DNA of 54,852 nucleotides from Actinoplanes utahensis (GTDB taxonomy: Bacteria > Actinomycetota > Actinomycetes > Mycobacteriales > Micromonosporaceae). Position numbers and translations under genes: made by a program. Below are positions 8,450-17,696 of the stretch, one piece after another. The stretch lies in assembly GCF_016862455.1 (NCBI RefSeq), contig NZ_BOMZ01000045.1, positions 1 to 54,852 of the forward strand, given 5' to 3'. Position 1 is the stretch's first letter. Every line of letters starts with the position of its first letter. The notes under the pieces are model-generated. The model searched no databases, was not told the origin of the DNA, and saw nothing but the letters and a program-made list of their open reading frames with translations.

Positions 8450-9109
8450 TCAGACGAGGACACCGTCGCGCAGGCGCAGGCTGCCGTCGCAGCGTTCGGC
8501 CAGGCCGGGATCGTGGGTGGCGACGACGACCGTGGCGCCGCGGTCGTCGCGCAGCGACAGCAGCAGGTCGACGATCGACTCCCCGGTCCGCGAGTCCAGG
8601 TTCCCGGTCGGCTCGTCGGCCAGCAGCAGCGGCGGGTCGTTGACCAGCGCCCGGGCGATCGCGACCCGCTGCTGCTGGCCGCCGGACAGCTGCGACGGCA
8701 GCGCACCGGCCCGGTCCTTCAGCCCGACCAGATCGAGCAGTTCCAGGGCGCGCTGCCGCTTGTCGAAGGCGGTACGGAACGGCAGCACCGGCGCGATCAC
8801 GTTGTCCAGCGCGGTCAGCGCCGGCAGCAGATGGAACCGCTGGAACACGAACCCGACCGTCCGGCGGTACGCGGCCAGCTCCTTGCCGGACAGGCCGCCG
8901 ATCTCCCGCCCGCCGACCACGATGGAGCCGGCGTCGAGGCGTTCGATCGCGCCGATCAGGTGCAGCAGTGTCGACTTGCCGGAGCCGCTCGGGCCGGTGA
9001 GCGCGACGGACGTACCCCGCTCGATCTCGGCGCCGACCCCGGCGACCGCGACCAGTTCGCCTCCGCCGGCGACCGGGAAGGCTTTTCTCGCGTCGGTGAT
9101 CCGGATCAT
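8450..9109 (-). CDS. ABC transporter ATP-binding protein (MacB/LolD type), 219 aa
   Basis: ATPase subunit partnered with the FtsX-type permease upstream. Walker A is GPSGSGKST (39-47), the Q-loop lies in VFQRFHLLPALTALDNV, the signature is LSGGQQQR and Walker B is LLLADEPTGNLDS. The VFQxFxLLP and DEPTGNLD wording is characteristic of the MacB/LolD/FtsE group. I prefer ATG 9109, which has AGGAG five bases upstream. A GTG at 9115 would overlap the permease stop but leave no ribosome spacing. These exporters move lipids, lipoproteins, peptides or drugs, or act as mechanotransmitters, and the cargo cannot be read from sequence. Confidence 0.92.
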   Translation of the reverse strand: MIRITDARKAFPVAGGGELVAVAGVGAEIERGTSVALTGPSGSGKSTLLHLIGAIERLDAGSIVVGGREIGGLSGKELAAYRRTVGFVFQRFHLLPALTALDNVIAPVLPFRTAFDKRQRALELLDLVGLKDRAGALPSQLSGGQQQRVAIARALVNDPPLLLADEPTGNLDSRTGESIVDLLLSLRDDRGATVVVATHDPGLAERCDGSLRLRDGVLV

Positions 9110-9111
9110 CG

Positions 9112-11895
9112 TCACTCCTGGGCCAGCAGTTGGGCGGTGGGCAGGTTGCGCAGCATCACGATCGGCACGATCACCGCGAGCACGGCCACGGCGATCCCGG
9201 CGGCGAGGGCGGCGCCGGCGCACCACCACAGCGCGGCGGTGATCCCGCCGGCGAACAGCGACGCCCCGGCCAGGCCCAGTCCCGCCCCGGCGAGACCGCC
9301 GAGCACCCCCATGCCGGCGGCCTCGGTGCCGACCAGTCGGTACAGCACGCGGTCCGGCCAGCCCACCGCGGTGAACAGGGCCAGCTGGGCGGCGCGTTCG
9401 GCGATGTCGAGGTAGAGCACGTCGGCGACCGACACCACACCGAGCACGACGGTGACCGCCACGGCCAGGTAGTCGACGGTCCGGGCCTGCAGCGTGACCG
9501 CCTCGCCGAGCAGGGTGCCGGTGACCGTGCCGCGGAACGCGAACGTGACGGCGAGCAGCATGGTCAGCGCCGCCACCCCGATCATCAGACCGGCCGCGCC
9601 GAGCAGGGCGCGGCCGGGGGTGCGTGCCAGGTTGGCCAGGGCCAGGCCGGTCACCCGGCGCGGGGCGGGCAGGCGGACGGCCTGCCGGGAGACGGCGGGC
9701 CGCACGGTCGCCGCCGGGTCCGGGCGGGCGGCGCGCCACGCCGGCCCGCCTCCGGCGATCAGGGCGAGCGCCACCGCGGTGGGGATGGTCAGCAGCAGGT
9801 GGGCGCCGCTCAGCGTCAGGTCGAAGAGCCAGGCCAGAGGTACGGCCACCAGCGTGCCGGCGATCCCCGCGGCCAGGCCGATCGCCGCCGTCTCCCCGGC
9901 CAGCAGCGCCAGCAGATGCCGTCGCTGCCACCCGACGCAGGCGAGGATGCCGAGCTCGGTGCGCCGGGACCGGACCGCCGCCCGGCTGGCGTTCAGCACG
10001 GCGACCGCGCAGACGATGAGGACCAGCCCGGACAGCAGCACGCTCTTGCGGTCGGCGGCCTGCACCAGCACCGCCGCGACGCCCTTCTTCACCCACGGCT
10101 CGCCGACGACCAGTTCGGGCCGGCCGAACTTGCCCGCCGGGTACCGCACCGGCACCGCGGTCGGCGACGAGCCGAGGGTGATGTCCACCTGAAGCCCGGT
10201 GGCCGCGGCGATCCGTTCGGCGATCACCCGGACCCGTTCGCGGGAGAGCGCGTCGATCCCGACCGTTCCGTCGAGGCGTACCCGCAGCATGCTGATCGGC
10301 GCGGCCCGGTTCAGGTCCAGCTCCGGATAGGGCGGGTCGGTCCGGAACACACCCGGCGTGAAGACCTTCGCGGCGGCGTCCATGCTGGTCAGCATCAGCG
10401 GTGGCTGGCTGAGCAGCCCGGTCACGTTCGCGTTGGGTTCCAGCGTCCGGCCGCCGAGCGCGGCCCGGGACGCCTCGTCGAAGCCCGCGGCGCCCGGCTG
10501 GTGGTAGGTGTCCATCGGCACCGCCGACAGCGCGCTGCCCAGGTTCACCCGGTCCGGGTCGAAGGTGCCGACCGCCTTCAGGGTCACGTCGTTGTTCATC
10601 GCGACGTGACTGCTGATGTCGTCGCGGACCGACGTGTCGGCGAACTCCATCGGCACCAGGTTGCCGAGACCGGTCTGGTCGCCGTACCCCCAGACGGTCC
10701 GGTCGTAGGTGACCGCCTCGGCCCGCCGCCCGTCGCCGTCGGCCACCGCGTCCACCGGCCCGACCGTCCAGAACCGGTCCAGCCGGGACGTCTCGGCCCA
10801 CCCGCCGGCCGTGTCGTCGGCGCCCGGATGCCGTAGCCGGTCCACCAGGTCCCGGTACGGCACCTCGACCTGCACCGTCTGCCGCCGGGCCGGGTCGCCG
10901 GACCGCTTCTCCAGGCGTTCGCGCAGCGCGCGGTCGTCGTCGGCGGTCCGGCGCAGCATCTGCACCGCGGTCGCGTCCATCCGCTGGACGTCGAGCTCCA
11001 GCGTCACGTCGGTCCGGGCCCGGCCGGCGACCAGGATCGGCAGTTCCGACGGGTCCCCGGGTGTCCCGGCCGGCAGATAGTCGCCCTCGTCGACCGCCTC
11101 GTCCAGCCCGGCGAGCGCGGCCTCCGCCGCCGGATCGACCGCGGCGAACAGGAACGGCACCGACCACGGCACCGTCACCACCGGCCGGCGCGGGCGGCCG
11201 GAGCCGTCTTTCGATCCCGGACCGCCGGTGCAGGTGATCGACGACCGCGACCGCAGGTCCGTCGGGTCCAGCAGCTCGGCCTGGGTGAGCATCGGGACAC
11301 CGGGACAGATGTACGCCCGGCGTCCCGCCGCGTCGACCTCCTGCGGGCGCAGGTCCTTGCCGGCGCTGCCGGGCTGGTCGTCGCGCGGGGTGTCGATCCG
11401 GTTGCGGGTGGCGTACAGGTACTGCCCGGCGTCCGGGATCCTGGTCAGCCCCGCGTCGGACACCCAGGTGGGCCGCACCCGCAGCATCTGGCGCTCGGTC
11501 GCCGGATCGAGCAGGTCGCCCAGGTCGACGGCGACCGGGACGGTCCGCCGCACGTAACCGATCATGGCGACCGGCGCGGCCACCGACACGTCCGGCATCG
11601 CCTGGACCCGGCGCCACTGGTCCACGGTGATCCCGCCGCGCATGCCCGCCAGCTGACCCGACTGCACCAGCCCGTGCTGCTGCTCCAGCGGCAGCACCGA
11701 GCCCTTCGGGCGGATCAGGATGTCGTACGCGGGCCGGAAGTTCGCCTCGACCGTGCCGACCGCGTCCAGCCGCGACGTGACGGCGGCCCCGGTCAGCAGG
11801 GTGAACCCGGACACCGCCACCGCGATCATCGCCAGCAGGGCCAAGGACCGCCGGGCCCGCGCGCGCCACTGCGCCACCGCCATCCGCCACATCAT
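9112..11895 (-). CDS. FtsX-like ABC transporter permease, 927 aa
   Basis: Large membrane protein with one N-terminal helix (about residues 13-38, LALLAMIAVAVSGFTLLTGA), a long extracytoplasmic region of about 580 residues, and then two sets of helices near the C-terminus. The sets around LVLIVCAVAVLNASRAAVRS and DYLAVAVTVVLGVVSVADVL flank FtsX-domain wording (RRTELGILACVGWQRRHLLA and ERAAQLALFTAVGWPDRVLY). This is the duplicated-FtsX arrangement seen in actinobacterial exporters. The start is ATG 11895, immediately followed by a second ATG. It ends two bases before the ATPase start, so the pair is co-expressed. The extracytoplasmic domain has no motif I can name. Confidence 0.88.
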   Translation of the reverse strand: MMWRMAVAQWRARARRSLALLAMIAVAVSGFTLLTGAAVTSRLDAVGTVEANFRPAYDILIRPKGSVLPLEQQHGLVQSGQLAGMRGGITVDQWRRVQAMPDVSVAAPVAMIGYVRRTVPVAVDLGDLLDPATERQMLRVRPTWVSDAGLTRIPDAGQYLYATRNRIDTPRDDQPGSAGKDLRPQEVDAAGRRAYICPGVPMLTQAELLDPTDLRSRSSITCTGGPGSKDGSGRPRRPVVTVPWSVPFLFAAVDPAAEAALAGLDEAVDEGDYLPAGTPGDPSELPILVAGRARTDVTLELDVQRMDATAVQMLRRTADDDRALRERLEKRSGDPARRQTVQVEVPYRDLVDRLRHPGADDTAGGWAETSRLDRFWTVGPVDAVADGDGRRAEAVTYDRTVWGYGDQTGLGNLVPMEFADTSVRDDISSHVAMNNDVTLKAVGTFDPDRVNLGSALSAVPMDTYHQPGAAGFDEASRAALGGRTLEPNANVTGLLSQPPLMLTSMDAAAKVFTPGVFRTDPPYPELDLNRAAPISMLRVRLDGTVGIDALSRERVRVIAERIAAATGLQVDITLGSSPTAVPVRYPAGKFGRPELVVGEPWVKKGVAAVLVQAADRKSVLLSGLVLIVCAVAVLNASRAAVRSRRTELGILACVGWQRRHLLALLAGETAAIGLAAGIAGTLVAVPLAWLFDLTLSGAHLLLTIPTAVALALIAGGGPAWRAARPDPAATVRPAVSRQAVRLPAPRRVTGLALANLARTPGRALLGAAGLMIGVAALTMLLAVTFAFRGTVTGTLLGEAVTLQARTVDYLAVAVTVVLGVVSVADVLYLDIAERAAQLALFTAVGWPDRVLYRLVGTEAAGMGVLGGLAGAGLGLAGASLFAGGITAALWWCAGAALAAGIAVAVLAVIVPIVMLRNLPTAQLLAQE

Positions 11896-11921
11896 TCAGC
11901 GGAGTCTATGGCCAGACTCGG

Positions 11922-12191
11922 TCAGGAGGCGTACCGCTTCTCGGCGCGGGCCCGTGCTTTGGCCGCCTCCACCTCCCGGTCGCGCGGCGGCGCGGTGGTG
12001 ACCAGGTTCGCCAGAAGCTCCTCGGTGGCGGCCGCGACCGCCGCGACCGCCTGGTCGAAGGCGGCCTGGTTGGCCTGGGACGGCCGGGTGCTGCCGGCGA
12101 TCTTCCGCACGTACTGCAGGGCGGCGGCCTGGATCTCGTCCACCGTCGCCGGCGGCTCGAAGTTGTGCAGCTGATGAATGCTCCGGCACAC
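11922..12191 (-). CDS. DUF2277 family protein, 89 aa
   Basis: Small conserved protein of unknown role. The opening MCRSIHQLHNFEPPATVDEI and AALQYVRKIAGSTRPSQAN match the DUF2277 pattern (MCRNI..L.NFEPPAT..EI). The second half is a predicted helix rich in Ala and Glu. The length is typical for the family. The GTG start at 12191 follows GAGGAG at good spacing. It lies 26 bases upstream of the FtsX permease on the same strand and may share its transcript. Confidence 0.88.
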   Translation of the reverse strand: MCRSIHQLHNFEPPATVDEIQAAALQYVRKIAGSTRPSQANQAAFDQAVAAVAAATEELLANLVTTAPPRDREVEAAKARARAEKRYAS

Positions 12192-12236
12192 GGTGATCTC
12201 CTCACGGAAGGGTTCTCACCAGGTTAGTGCGGGGGC

Positions 12237-13682
12237 TCAGCCGTTCTTCTCGACGATGTCGATCGGCTCGGCGGTGAGGACGTTCGACTTCACGTACGCC
12301 AGGTCGAGGGTGACGTCGGTGAACCAGAGGATCGGCAGGGTCAGCGGCGGCGGCTGCTCGGGCGTGAACGTCACCGGGATCAGGCCGAACAGCTTGCCCT
12401 TGAAGCTGGGGCTGTAGAACTCCACGTCGCCGTCGAGGATCAGCTCGCCGCTCTCGATCACCGTGACCGCGCTGCCCGGCTCGTCGATGGTGAGGCTGAA
12501 CGGCGTGTTCACCACCTTGTCCATGGTGAACTTCAGCGACCGGATCGGCCCGTTGCCGGTCGGCACCTCGGCCACCCCGTCGTACGACGAGTTGTACATG
12601 GTCACCGAGGCCGCCTTGACCACCCCGGGTTTCGCACCGGCGAGCGGGATCCCGCCGTCCTCGGCGACCTTGCCCATCTGTCGCGCGCCGAGGCAGGCGA
12701 TCTCCTCGGCCTTCGCGCTGGGTGTGGTGCTGGGCGTGGTGCTGGGTCTCGTACCGGGCGTGGCGCCGGGCGTCGTGCCCGGCTTCGGCCCGGGGGCGGT
12801 GGGGGTGGGGGACGCGGCCGCCGAGGGCGAGGCCGACCCGGGTTCGGTCACCTCCTCCTTCTTCTCACCGGTGAAGAACTCGCCGACGCCCTGCCAGAAG
12901 TCGTTGACGCCGTCCACGAACGGGTTCCCGGTGCCGGAGCCGGTCGGCGACGGGGTCGCGCCGGCCGTCGGCGCGGCGGACGTGCCGGTCGACCGGGGCG
13001 TGCCCACCGGCGGGGTGGCGGTCCCCGTCGCCGTCGCCGTCGGTCTCGGCTTCGCGGACGTGCGGCTCGGGCTGGGCGAGACGGACGCCGTGCGGGACGG
13101 CAGACCCTCCGGGCACTCCAGGGCGGCTTCGGCCGGTGGATTCCCGGCGACGGTCACGGTGGCCGCCAGCAGCAGCGGCGCCACGATCAGCAGGGCCCGG
13201 CGGTGCAGTTTGCGCACCGGCTCGGTGATCGGCGCGGTCACCGGGTCGATCTCCTGTGTCGGCCGGTCCTCCGCCTCCTCAGCTTCCTCCCGAGAGGGTG
13301 ACGGCGGGGGCGAGGGCGGGGGCGGCTCGGGCGGGCCCCAGGCGATCACGAGAGCCCCGCCGAGGATGCCGAGCATCATGCCGGCGATCCAGCCGCCCAG
13401 GTTCAGGCCGATGAACGAGTACAGCGCGGTGATGATCCCGATGACGCCGTAGAACAGCCGCTGGGCCGGCGAGAACCAGGTGAGCAGGCCGGCGGCGATC
13501 ATCATGACCGGCAGCAGGTACGAGTAGAAGCCCTGCGGCCCGATGTGGATCTGGATGTTGTCCAGCTCCATGTTCGCGCTGAGGAACATCTCCAGCCCGG
13601 ACAGCACCAGGAAGAGGCCACCCCAGAACGGCCGGACGTGCCGCCACCGCCGGAACCTGCCTCGGATGTTCTCCGTCGCCAC
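12237..13682 (-). CDS. DUF6114 membrane protein with Pro/Thr/Ser-rich stalk, 481 aa
   Basis: Multi-part envelope protein. Residues 1-120 hold a DUF6114 module of about four helices (FWGGLFLVLSGLEMFL, YLLPVMMIAAGLLTWFS, YGVIGIITALYSFIGLNLGG, MMLGILGGALVIAWG). A Pro/Glu-rich loop and a fifth helix (LLIVAPLLLAATVTVAG) come next, then roughly 150 residues rich in Pro, Thr, Ser and Gly, and a C-terminal domain of about 140 residues with beta character. The start GTG 13682 follows GGAGGG, which decides it against GTG 13700. It sits 70 bases after the DUF6230 gene, a pairing known in Streptomyces and relatives. The stalk suggests that the last domain is held outside the membrane. No function is established. 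Confidence 0.85.
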   Translation of the reverse strand: MATENIRGRFRRWRHVRPFWGGLFLVLSGLEMFLSANMELDNIQIHIGPQGFYSYLLPVMMIAAGLLTWFSPAQRLFYGVIGIITALYSFIGLNLGGWIAGMMLGILGGALVIAWGPPEPPPPSPPPSPSREEAEEAEDRPTQEIDPVTAPITEPVRKLHRRALLIVAPLLLAATVTVAGNPPAEAALECPEGLPSRTASVSPSPSRTSAKPRPTATATGTATPPVGTPRSTGTSAAPTAGATPSPTGSGTGNPFVDGVNDFWQGVGEFFTGEKKEEVTEPGSASPSAAASPTPTAPGPKPGTTPGATPGTRPSTTPSTTPSAKAEEIACLGARQMGKVAEDGGIPLAGAKPGVVKAASVTMYNSSYDGVAEVPTGNGPIRSLKFTMDKVVNTPFSLTIDEPGSAVTVIESGELILDGDVEFYSPSFKGKLFGLIPVTFTPEQPPPLTLPILWFTDVTLDLAYVKSNVLTAEPIDIVEKNG

Positions 13683-13752
13683 GCCTGGCCCTCCAGTCAC
13701 TTCAGTGGAGACGGGCTCGCGGGATGCCGCCCCGCGAGCCCGGTCGAACCGT

Positions 13753-14379
13753 TCAGTAGCACTCGTGGTCGCCGCTGAGGTGCAGCTTCAGACTCATGCC
13801 GCTGAGGACGAACGTGGAGGCGGAGGTGTAGTACGCCTCCTGGCGCAGGTCCTTGATGGTGACCTTGCGGGCCTGCTGGCCGAACGCCAGCGGGTCGCCG
13901 TGGGTGTCCGCGCCGTCCCGGTCGAGCGTGGCGGCGTCCAGGCCGATCTGGATGTCCTCGAAGGTGGCGTTGCCCCCGAGGGTCGACATGCCGATCAGCA
14001 GGTTCTCGGCGTGCACCGGGTTCTTCTGGTCCTTGCCCGCCTCGATACGCAGGGTGACCGGGCCGACGGCGACCGACTGGCAGAGGTTCCACAGGTCGGC
14101 GTTGTTGATGCCGGACATGGCCGCGGTGATCTCGCCGTCCGGGTGATTCTTCTTGTCGTTGGTCGGCAGTTCCCCGGTGTACTGGGTGAAGCCGTTACCC
14201 ACCAGCGTGTCGGCGGACAGCTTGAACTGTTTGCCCGAGACGGTGAAGTTCGCTGCCAGGGCGCCCTCGGCGAGGGCGAGGACCAGCCCGCCGGCGACCA
14301 CGGTCGGCACGCCCACCGCCACGGCGAACCGGCGCCAGTTGGTGCGCCCGTAAGCCGGAGCGCTTTGCGCATCCTCCAC
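13753..14379 (-). CDS. DUF6230 exported protein, 208 aa
   Basis: Conserved actinobacterial protein of unknown role. Residues 15-42 are a basic stretch and hydrophobic helix (RRFAVAVGVPTVVAGGLVLA ending ALA), read as a signal peptide with probable cleavage near residue 42. The mature part starts NFTVSGKQFKLSADTLVGNG and contains DLWNLCQSVAVG; it is mainly beta. Two Cys (in LCQS and in the terminal HECY) could form a disulfide outside the cell. The GTG start at 14379 has GAGGAGG four to five bases upstream. It lies just upstream of the DUF6114 gene on the same strand, so the two are probably made together. Confidence 0.87.
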   Translation of the reverse strand: MEDAQSAPAYGRTNWRRFAVAVGVPTVVAGGLVLALAEGALAANFTVSGKQFKLSADTLVGNGFTQYTGELPTNDKKNHPDGEITAAMSGINNADLWNLCQSVAVGPVTLRIEAGKDQKNPVHAENLLIGMSTLGGNATFEDIQIGLDAATLDRDGADTHGDPLAFGQQARKVTIKDLRQEAYYTSASTFVLSGMSLKLHLSGDHECY

Positions 14380-14718
14380 GGAACCTCCTCGATCGTTGGA
14401 CCGGCGACATGGCGTAGCGATGCTCGTCGATGGTCGCGGTCGGTAATGTGCCGGAAATGTTGCCGCTCCGCGGCTCCGACTACAAGAGCGGGCTTTACTC
14501 GTCAGTAACCAGGATCACTGAGATCACCGTGACGGACCGTGACCTTTGCCACTCTTCTGTCCGAAATTTCCGACATTAGGATCGAGCCTGGGCAGTTACC
14601 CGTTACCGGCGGTACGCAAGGGTGCAATTATCACGGCTCGGTAACGAATCTAATCGCTTAGGAACCGGCGTGCCCCTGCCGAACGGAGAGGCATGACCGT
14701 CCACGAGGGCCGACGCCG
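14380..14718. promoter_or_regulatory. Divergent intergenic region with 18-bp imperfect palindrome
   Basis: This 339-base gap separates DUF6230 from the histidine kinase and is clearly more AT-rich than its surroundings, so it should hold two outward promoters. TGTCCGAAATTTCCGACA (14558-14575) is a palindrome apart from one symmetric mismatched pair and is the best operator candidate. CCGTGAC occurs twice in tandem spacing at 14527-14543. I could not pick -35/-10 pairs with confidence. Confidence 0.4.
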
Positions 14719-16650
14719 ATGAGAGTGCAGCGTCGCCTGAACGTGGGGTTCTCCGCCCTGTTCGTCCTCTTCGTGATGCTCCTGCTGGTCCAGTTCGGCG
14801 CCGGTTCCCGGCTGCGTGCCGAACACGACCGCTGGGCCGCCCGCGCCGCCCGCGCCGAACTCGCCAACGAACGGGTCATGCAGGGCATGACCGACGCCGA
14901 GACCGGCATCCGCGGATTCCTGCTCACCGGCGACACGGCCTTTCTCGAGCCGTACCGGACCGCCTGGGCCACCGTCGCCGCCGCCCTCGACGAGGTCGCC
15001 GCCAGCACCGACGACCCGGCCGCCGAGAAGCTCCTCGCCGACCAGCGGGCGGCGATCCACCGCTGGCTCGACCGCTACGCCGTCCCGATCGCCGCGGACC
15101 AGCGGCCCGCCGCCAACCCCCTGCGCGACGCCGAGGGCAAACAGCTGTTCGACGACCTCCGGCGAGTCAACGACGCCCTCTCGACCGCCCTCGTGGCCGA
15201 GCAGCGGGCCATGCTCGACACGGTGGCCGGCGAGCGCCGCGCCCTCGACATCGCCGCCGCCCTTCTGGTCACGGCGATCCTGGCGGTCGGATACATCGTC
15301 GCCCGTACCGGGCGGCGGAAACTCCTGGCTCCGCTGGAGCAACTCGGCACGACCATCCGCCGGCTCGCCGGCGGCGACCGCACGGCCCGCGCCGAACCGG
15401 TCGAGGCGGCCGAACTGAGCACCGTCGTGGACGCCCTCAACGACCTCGCCGCCCAGACCGAGATGCTGCTCGCCGCCGAACAGGCCCGCACCACCCGGGC
15501 CGGGCTGCGGCAGGCCGTCGCCGCCGCCATGCAGGACCTCAGCGGCCCCGCCGGCGCCGGCCGGCGGATCGCGGCGCTCATCGGCGAGGCCGTCGGCGCC
15601 ACCGCCGTGCACATCGAGACCGTCGTCCCCGGCGCCGGACCGGTCCGCGTGCACTGGCCGGACGCCGCCCCCGGGCTGCCCGCGGACCTGCTCACCGACC
15701 TGCTCGCCGGCGACCCCGGCCGCCCCCGGATCCTCGACGGCGGCGCCATCACCCTGGCGGTCTGCGCCGACTCCGACTGCGGACCCGGATATCTGTACGT
15801 CAGCCGCCCCGGCTCCGCCGACTGGACGGACGCCGAACAGCGCCTGCTCACCGGCGTCGCTCAGGAGATCGAACGGGCCCTGCGCCAGCACAGCCTGCAG
15901 AGCCACCAGTCCCGGCTGATCACCGAGCTGCGGATGCTCGACGAACGCAAGGACACCTTCATCCAGACCGTCACGCACGAGTTGCGCACGCCGCTGACCA
16001 GCATCCTCGGCTACACCGAGATGATCACCGACGAGGATGCCGGCGAGGGCCTCAACCCGATCCAGAAACGCGCCCTGAACGCCATCCTGCGCAACGCCCA
16101 CCGCCTCCAGGACACCATCGGCGATCTGGTCCTGCTCGACCGGCCCGACAACGGCGCCGCCGTCCACGCCGAGACCCTGGATCTGGCCGCTCTCGCCGCG
16201 ACCGTGCGTCACGACCTGAGCAACGCCGCCCGCGCCAAGGATCTGGACGTCACCTTCGACGCCGACGAGGGCTGGGTCCACGGCGACCGCACCCAGTTGC
16301 AGCGCGCCCTGCGCAAACTGATGGACAACGCCATCAAGTTCACCCCGCCCGGCGGCTCGGTCGTCTGCCGGATGACCGCCGACCCCCGCGCCGTCACGGT
16401 GTCCGTGACCGACACCGGCATCGGCATCCCCGCCGAGGACGTCGCCGGCCTGTTCACCCCCTTCCACCGGGCCGGCAACGCCATGGACCAGGCCGTCCAG
16501 GGTCCCGGCCTGGGCCTGGCCATCGTCCGCGACATCGTCCGCGACCACGGCGGAACGATCGCCGTGCAGTCCGTCGTCGGCCGCGGCAGCACCTTCACCC
16601 TGACCCTGCCGGCCGTCCCCGTCCCCGCCCGATCGCCCGCCCCCGTCTGA
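14719..16650 (+). CDS. CHASE3-HAMP sensor histidine kinase, 643 aa
   Basis: Membrane sensor kinase. Helix 1 (about 10-30) and helix 2 (about 177-196) bracket an extracellular CHASE3-like helical domain with the hallmark TGIRGFLLTGDTAFLEPYR. A HAMP-like linker follows (LAPLEQLGTTIRRLAGGDRT), then a region around 265-390 that looks like a divergent GAF sensor. Next is the HisKA H-box THELRTPLTS with phospho-acceptor His420, and an HATPase domain with N-box DNAIKFTPPG, DTGIGIPAEDV and GPGLGLAIVRDIV. All ATP-binding boxes are present. No response regulator lies next to it, so it is an orphan by position. ATG 14719 is kept as start because the first helix follows at the right distance. Confidence 0.9.
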   Translation: MRVQRRLNVGFSALFVLFVMLLLVQFGAGSRLRAEHDRWAARAARAELANERVMQGMTDAETGIRGFLLTGDTAFLEPYRTAWATVAAALDEVAASTDDPAAEKLLADQRAAIHRWLDRYAVPIAADQRPAANPLRDAEGKQLFDDLRRVNDALSTALVAEQRAMLDTVAGERRALDIAAALLVTAILAVGYIVARTGRRKLLAPLEQLGTTIRRLAGGDRTARAEPVEAAELSTVVDALNDLAAQTEMLLAAEQARTTRAGLRQAVAAAMQDLSGPAGAGRRIAALIGEAVGATAVHIETVVPGAGPVRVHWPDAAPGLPADLLTDLLAGDPGRPRILDGGAITLAVCADSDCGPGYLYVSRPGSADWTDAEQRLLTGVAQEIERALRQHSLQSHQSRLITELRMLDERKDTFIQTVTHELRTPLTSILGYTEMITDEDAGEGLNPIQKRALNAILRNAHRLQDTIGDLVLLDRPDNGAAVHAETLDLAALAATVRHDLSNAARAKDLDVTFDADEGWVHGDRTQLQRALRKLMDNAIKFTPPGGSVVCRMTADPRAVTVSVTDTGIGIPAEDVAGLFTPFHRAGNAMDQAVQGPGLGLAIVRDIVRDHGGTIAVQSVVGRGSTFTLTLPAVPVPARSPAPV

Positions 16651-16876
16651 CCGTCGATCGTTATCGGAACGACGATGAAGCGGTATCCGGTGGTGACTCG
16701 GCATCGCCACCGCGACTGATCGAACGCGTTCCCTTGCCGGCCTCTGCACCCCCTGCTGACCAGGGGATTCGCCGAGAACAGGGCGGCCGGCCGATCGGCC
16801 GCGGAAAGCGGGACGGGTTCATGATCGGCACGGAAGATCGCTGAGAACCGAAACACGGGACGCGTAGCGTAATCGC

Positions 16877-17665
16877 GTGGATCTGCACACCGTCACCGAA
16901 GTGATCAGCCCTGCCGCGCCCGGCCAGTGGCGGCCCGGCGACGCCTGGATGGGCGGGGGGACCGCCCTCTTCGGCGAGCCGCGCCCGCACCTCAACCGGC
17001 TGCTCGACCTGACGGCCGCCGGCTGGCCGCCACTCACCGTCACCGGTGAGCATGTCGAGATCGCGGCCACCTGCACCATCGCCGAACTGGCCGGACGGCT
17101 CGGCCGGCACGGCATCGTGCTCCAGTGCTGCCACGCGTTCCTGGCCAGCTTCAAGATCTGGAACGTGGCCACGGTCGGCGGCAACCTGTGCGCCGCGCTC
17201 CCGGCCGGGCCGATGATCTCCCTGAGCGTGGCCCTCGGCGCGACCTGCGTACTGATCGGGCCGGACGGCGCGGAACGGCTGGTGCCGGCCGCGGACTTCG
17301 TCACCGGCGAGGGCACCACCGTGCTGCGGGACGGGGAGTTCCTGCGGGCGATCCGGATCGAGTCGACGGCCTTGAGCGCGCGTACGGCGTACCGCAGAGG
17401 CTCCCTGCACCGCCATGGCCGCTCGGCCGTGCTGCTGATCGGCCGGGCGGAACCCGCCGGAGGACTGTCGCTCACCGTGACCGCCGCGACCCGCCGGCCG
17501 TACGTCCTCCGTTTCCCCGCGCCGCCGTCGCCGGCCGACGTCGAGGCCGCCCTCGACACCATCCCCGCCGGGCAGTACGTCGACGACGTGCACGGCCGCC
17601 CGGTGTGGCGGCGGCACCTGACCCGCCGCTACGCGTCGCAGATCCGGGCCGAACTGGCCGCATGA
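16877..17665 (+). CDS. FAD-binding subunit of molybdenum hydroxylase, 262 aa
   Basis: Medium (CoxM/XdhB-like) subunit that passes electrons from the iron-sulfur subunit to FAD and on to the acceptor. The FAD motifs are present: ATVGGNLCAALPAGPM matches the family TVGGNL..SPAGD element, with some divergence in the second half. WMGGGTALF matches the usual AGGTDL-type motif. The C-terminal CO-dehydrogenase flavoprotein domain is present (YRRGSLHRHGRSAVLLIGRA). The start is GTG 16877. TAGCGT at 16865-16870 lies six bases before it, so the transcript might be leaderless. It ends 31 bases before the large subunit, so the two form an operon. Confidence 0.85.
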   Translation: MDLHTVTEVISPAAPGQWRPGDAWMGGGTALFGEPRPHLNRLLDLTAAGWPPLTVTGEHVEIAATCTIAELAGRLGRHGIVLQCCHAFLASFKIWNVATVGGNLCAALPAGPMISLSVALGATCVLIGPDGAERLVPAADFVTGEGTTVLRDGEFLRAIRIESTALSARTAYRRGSLHRHGRSAVLLIGRAEPAGGLSLTVTAATRRPYVLRFPAPPSPADVEAALDTIPAGQYVDDVHGRPVWRRHLTRRYASQIRAELAA

Positions 17666-17696
17666 CCCGGCCGTGGGCCGGCAGGAAGGCAACATC

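Noticed and set aside
14650..16749. 699-codon open frame opposite the histidine kinase
   Set aside because: The kinase boxes are unambiguous on the plus strand, and the opposite frame is a shadow.
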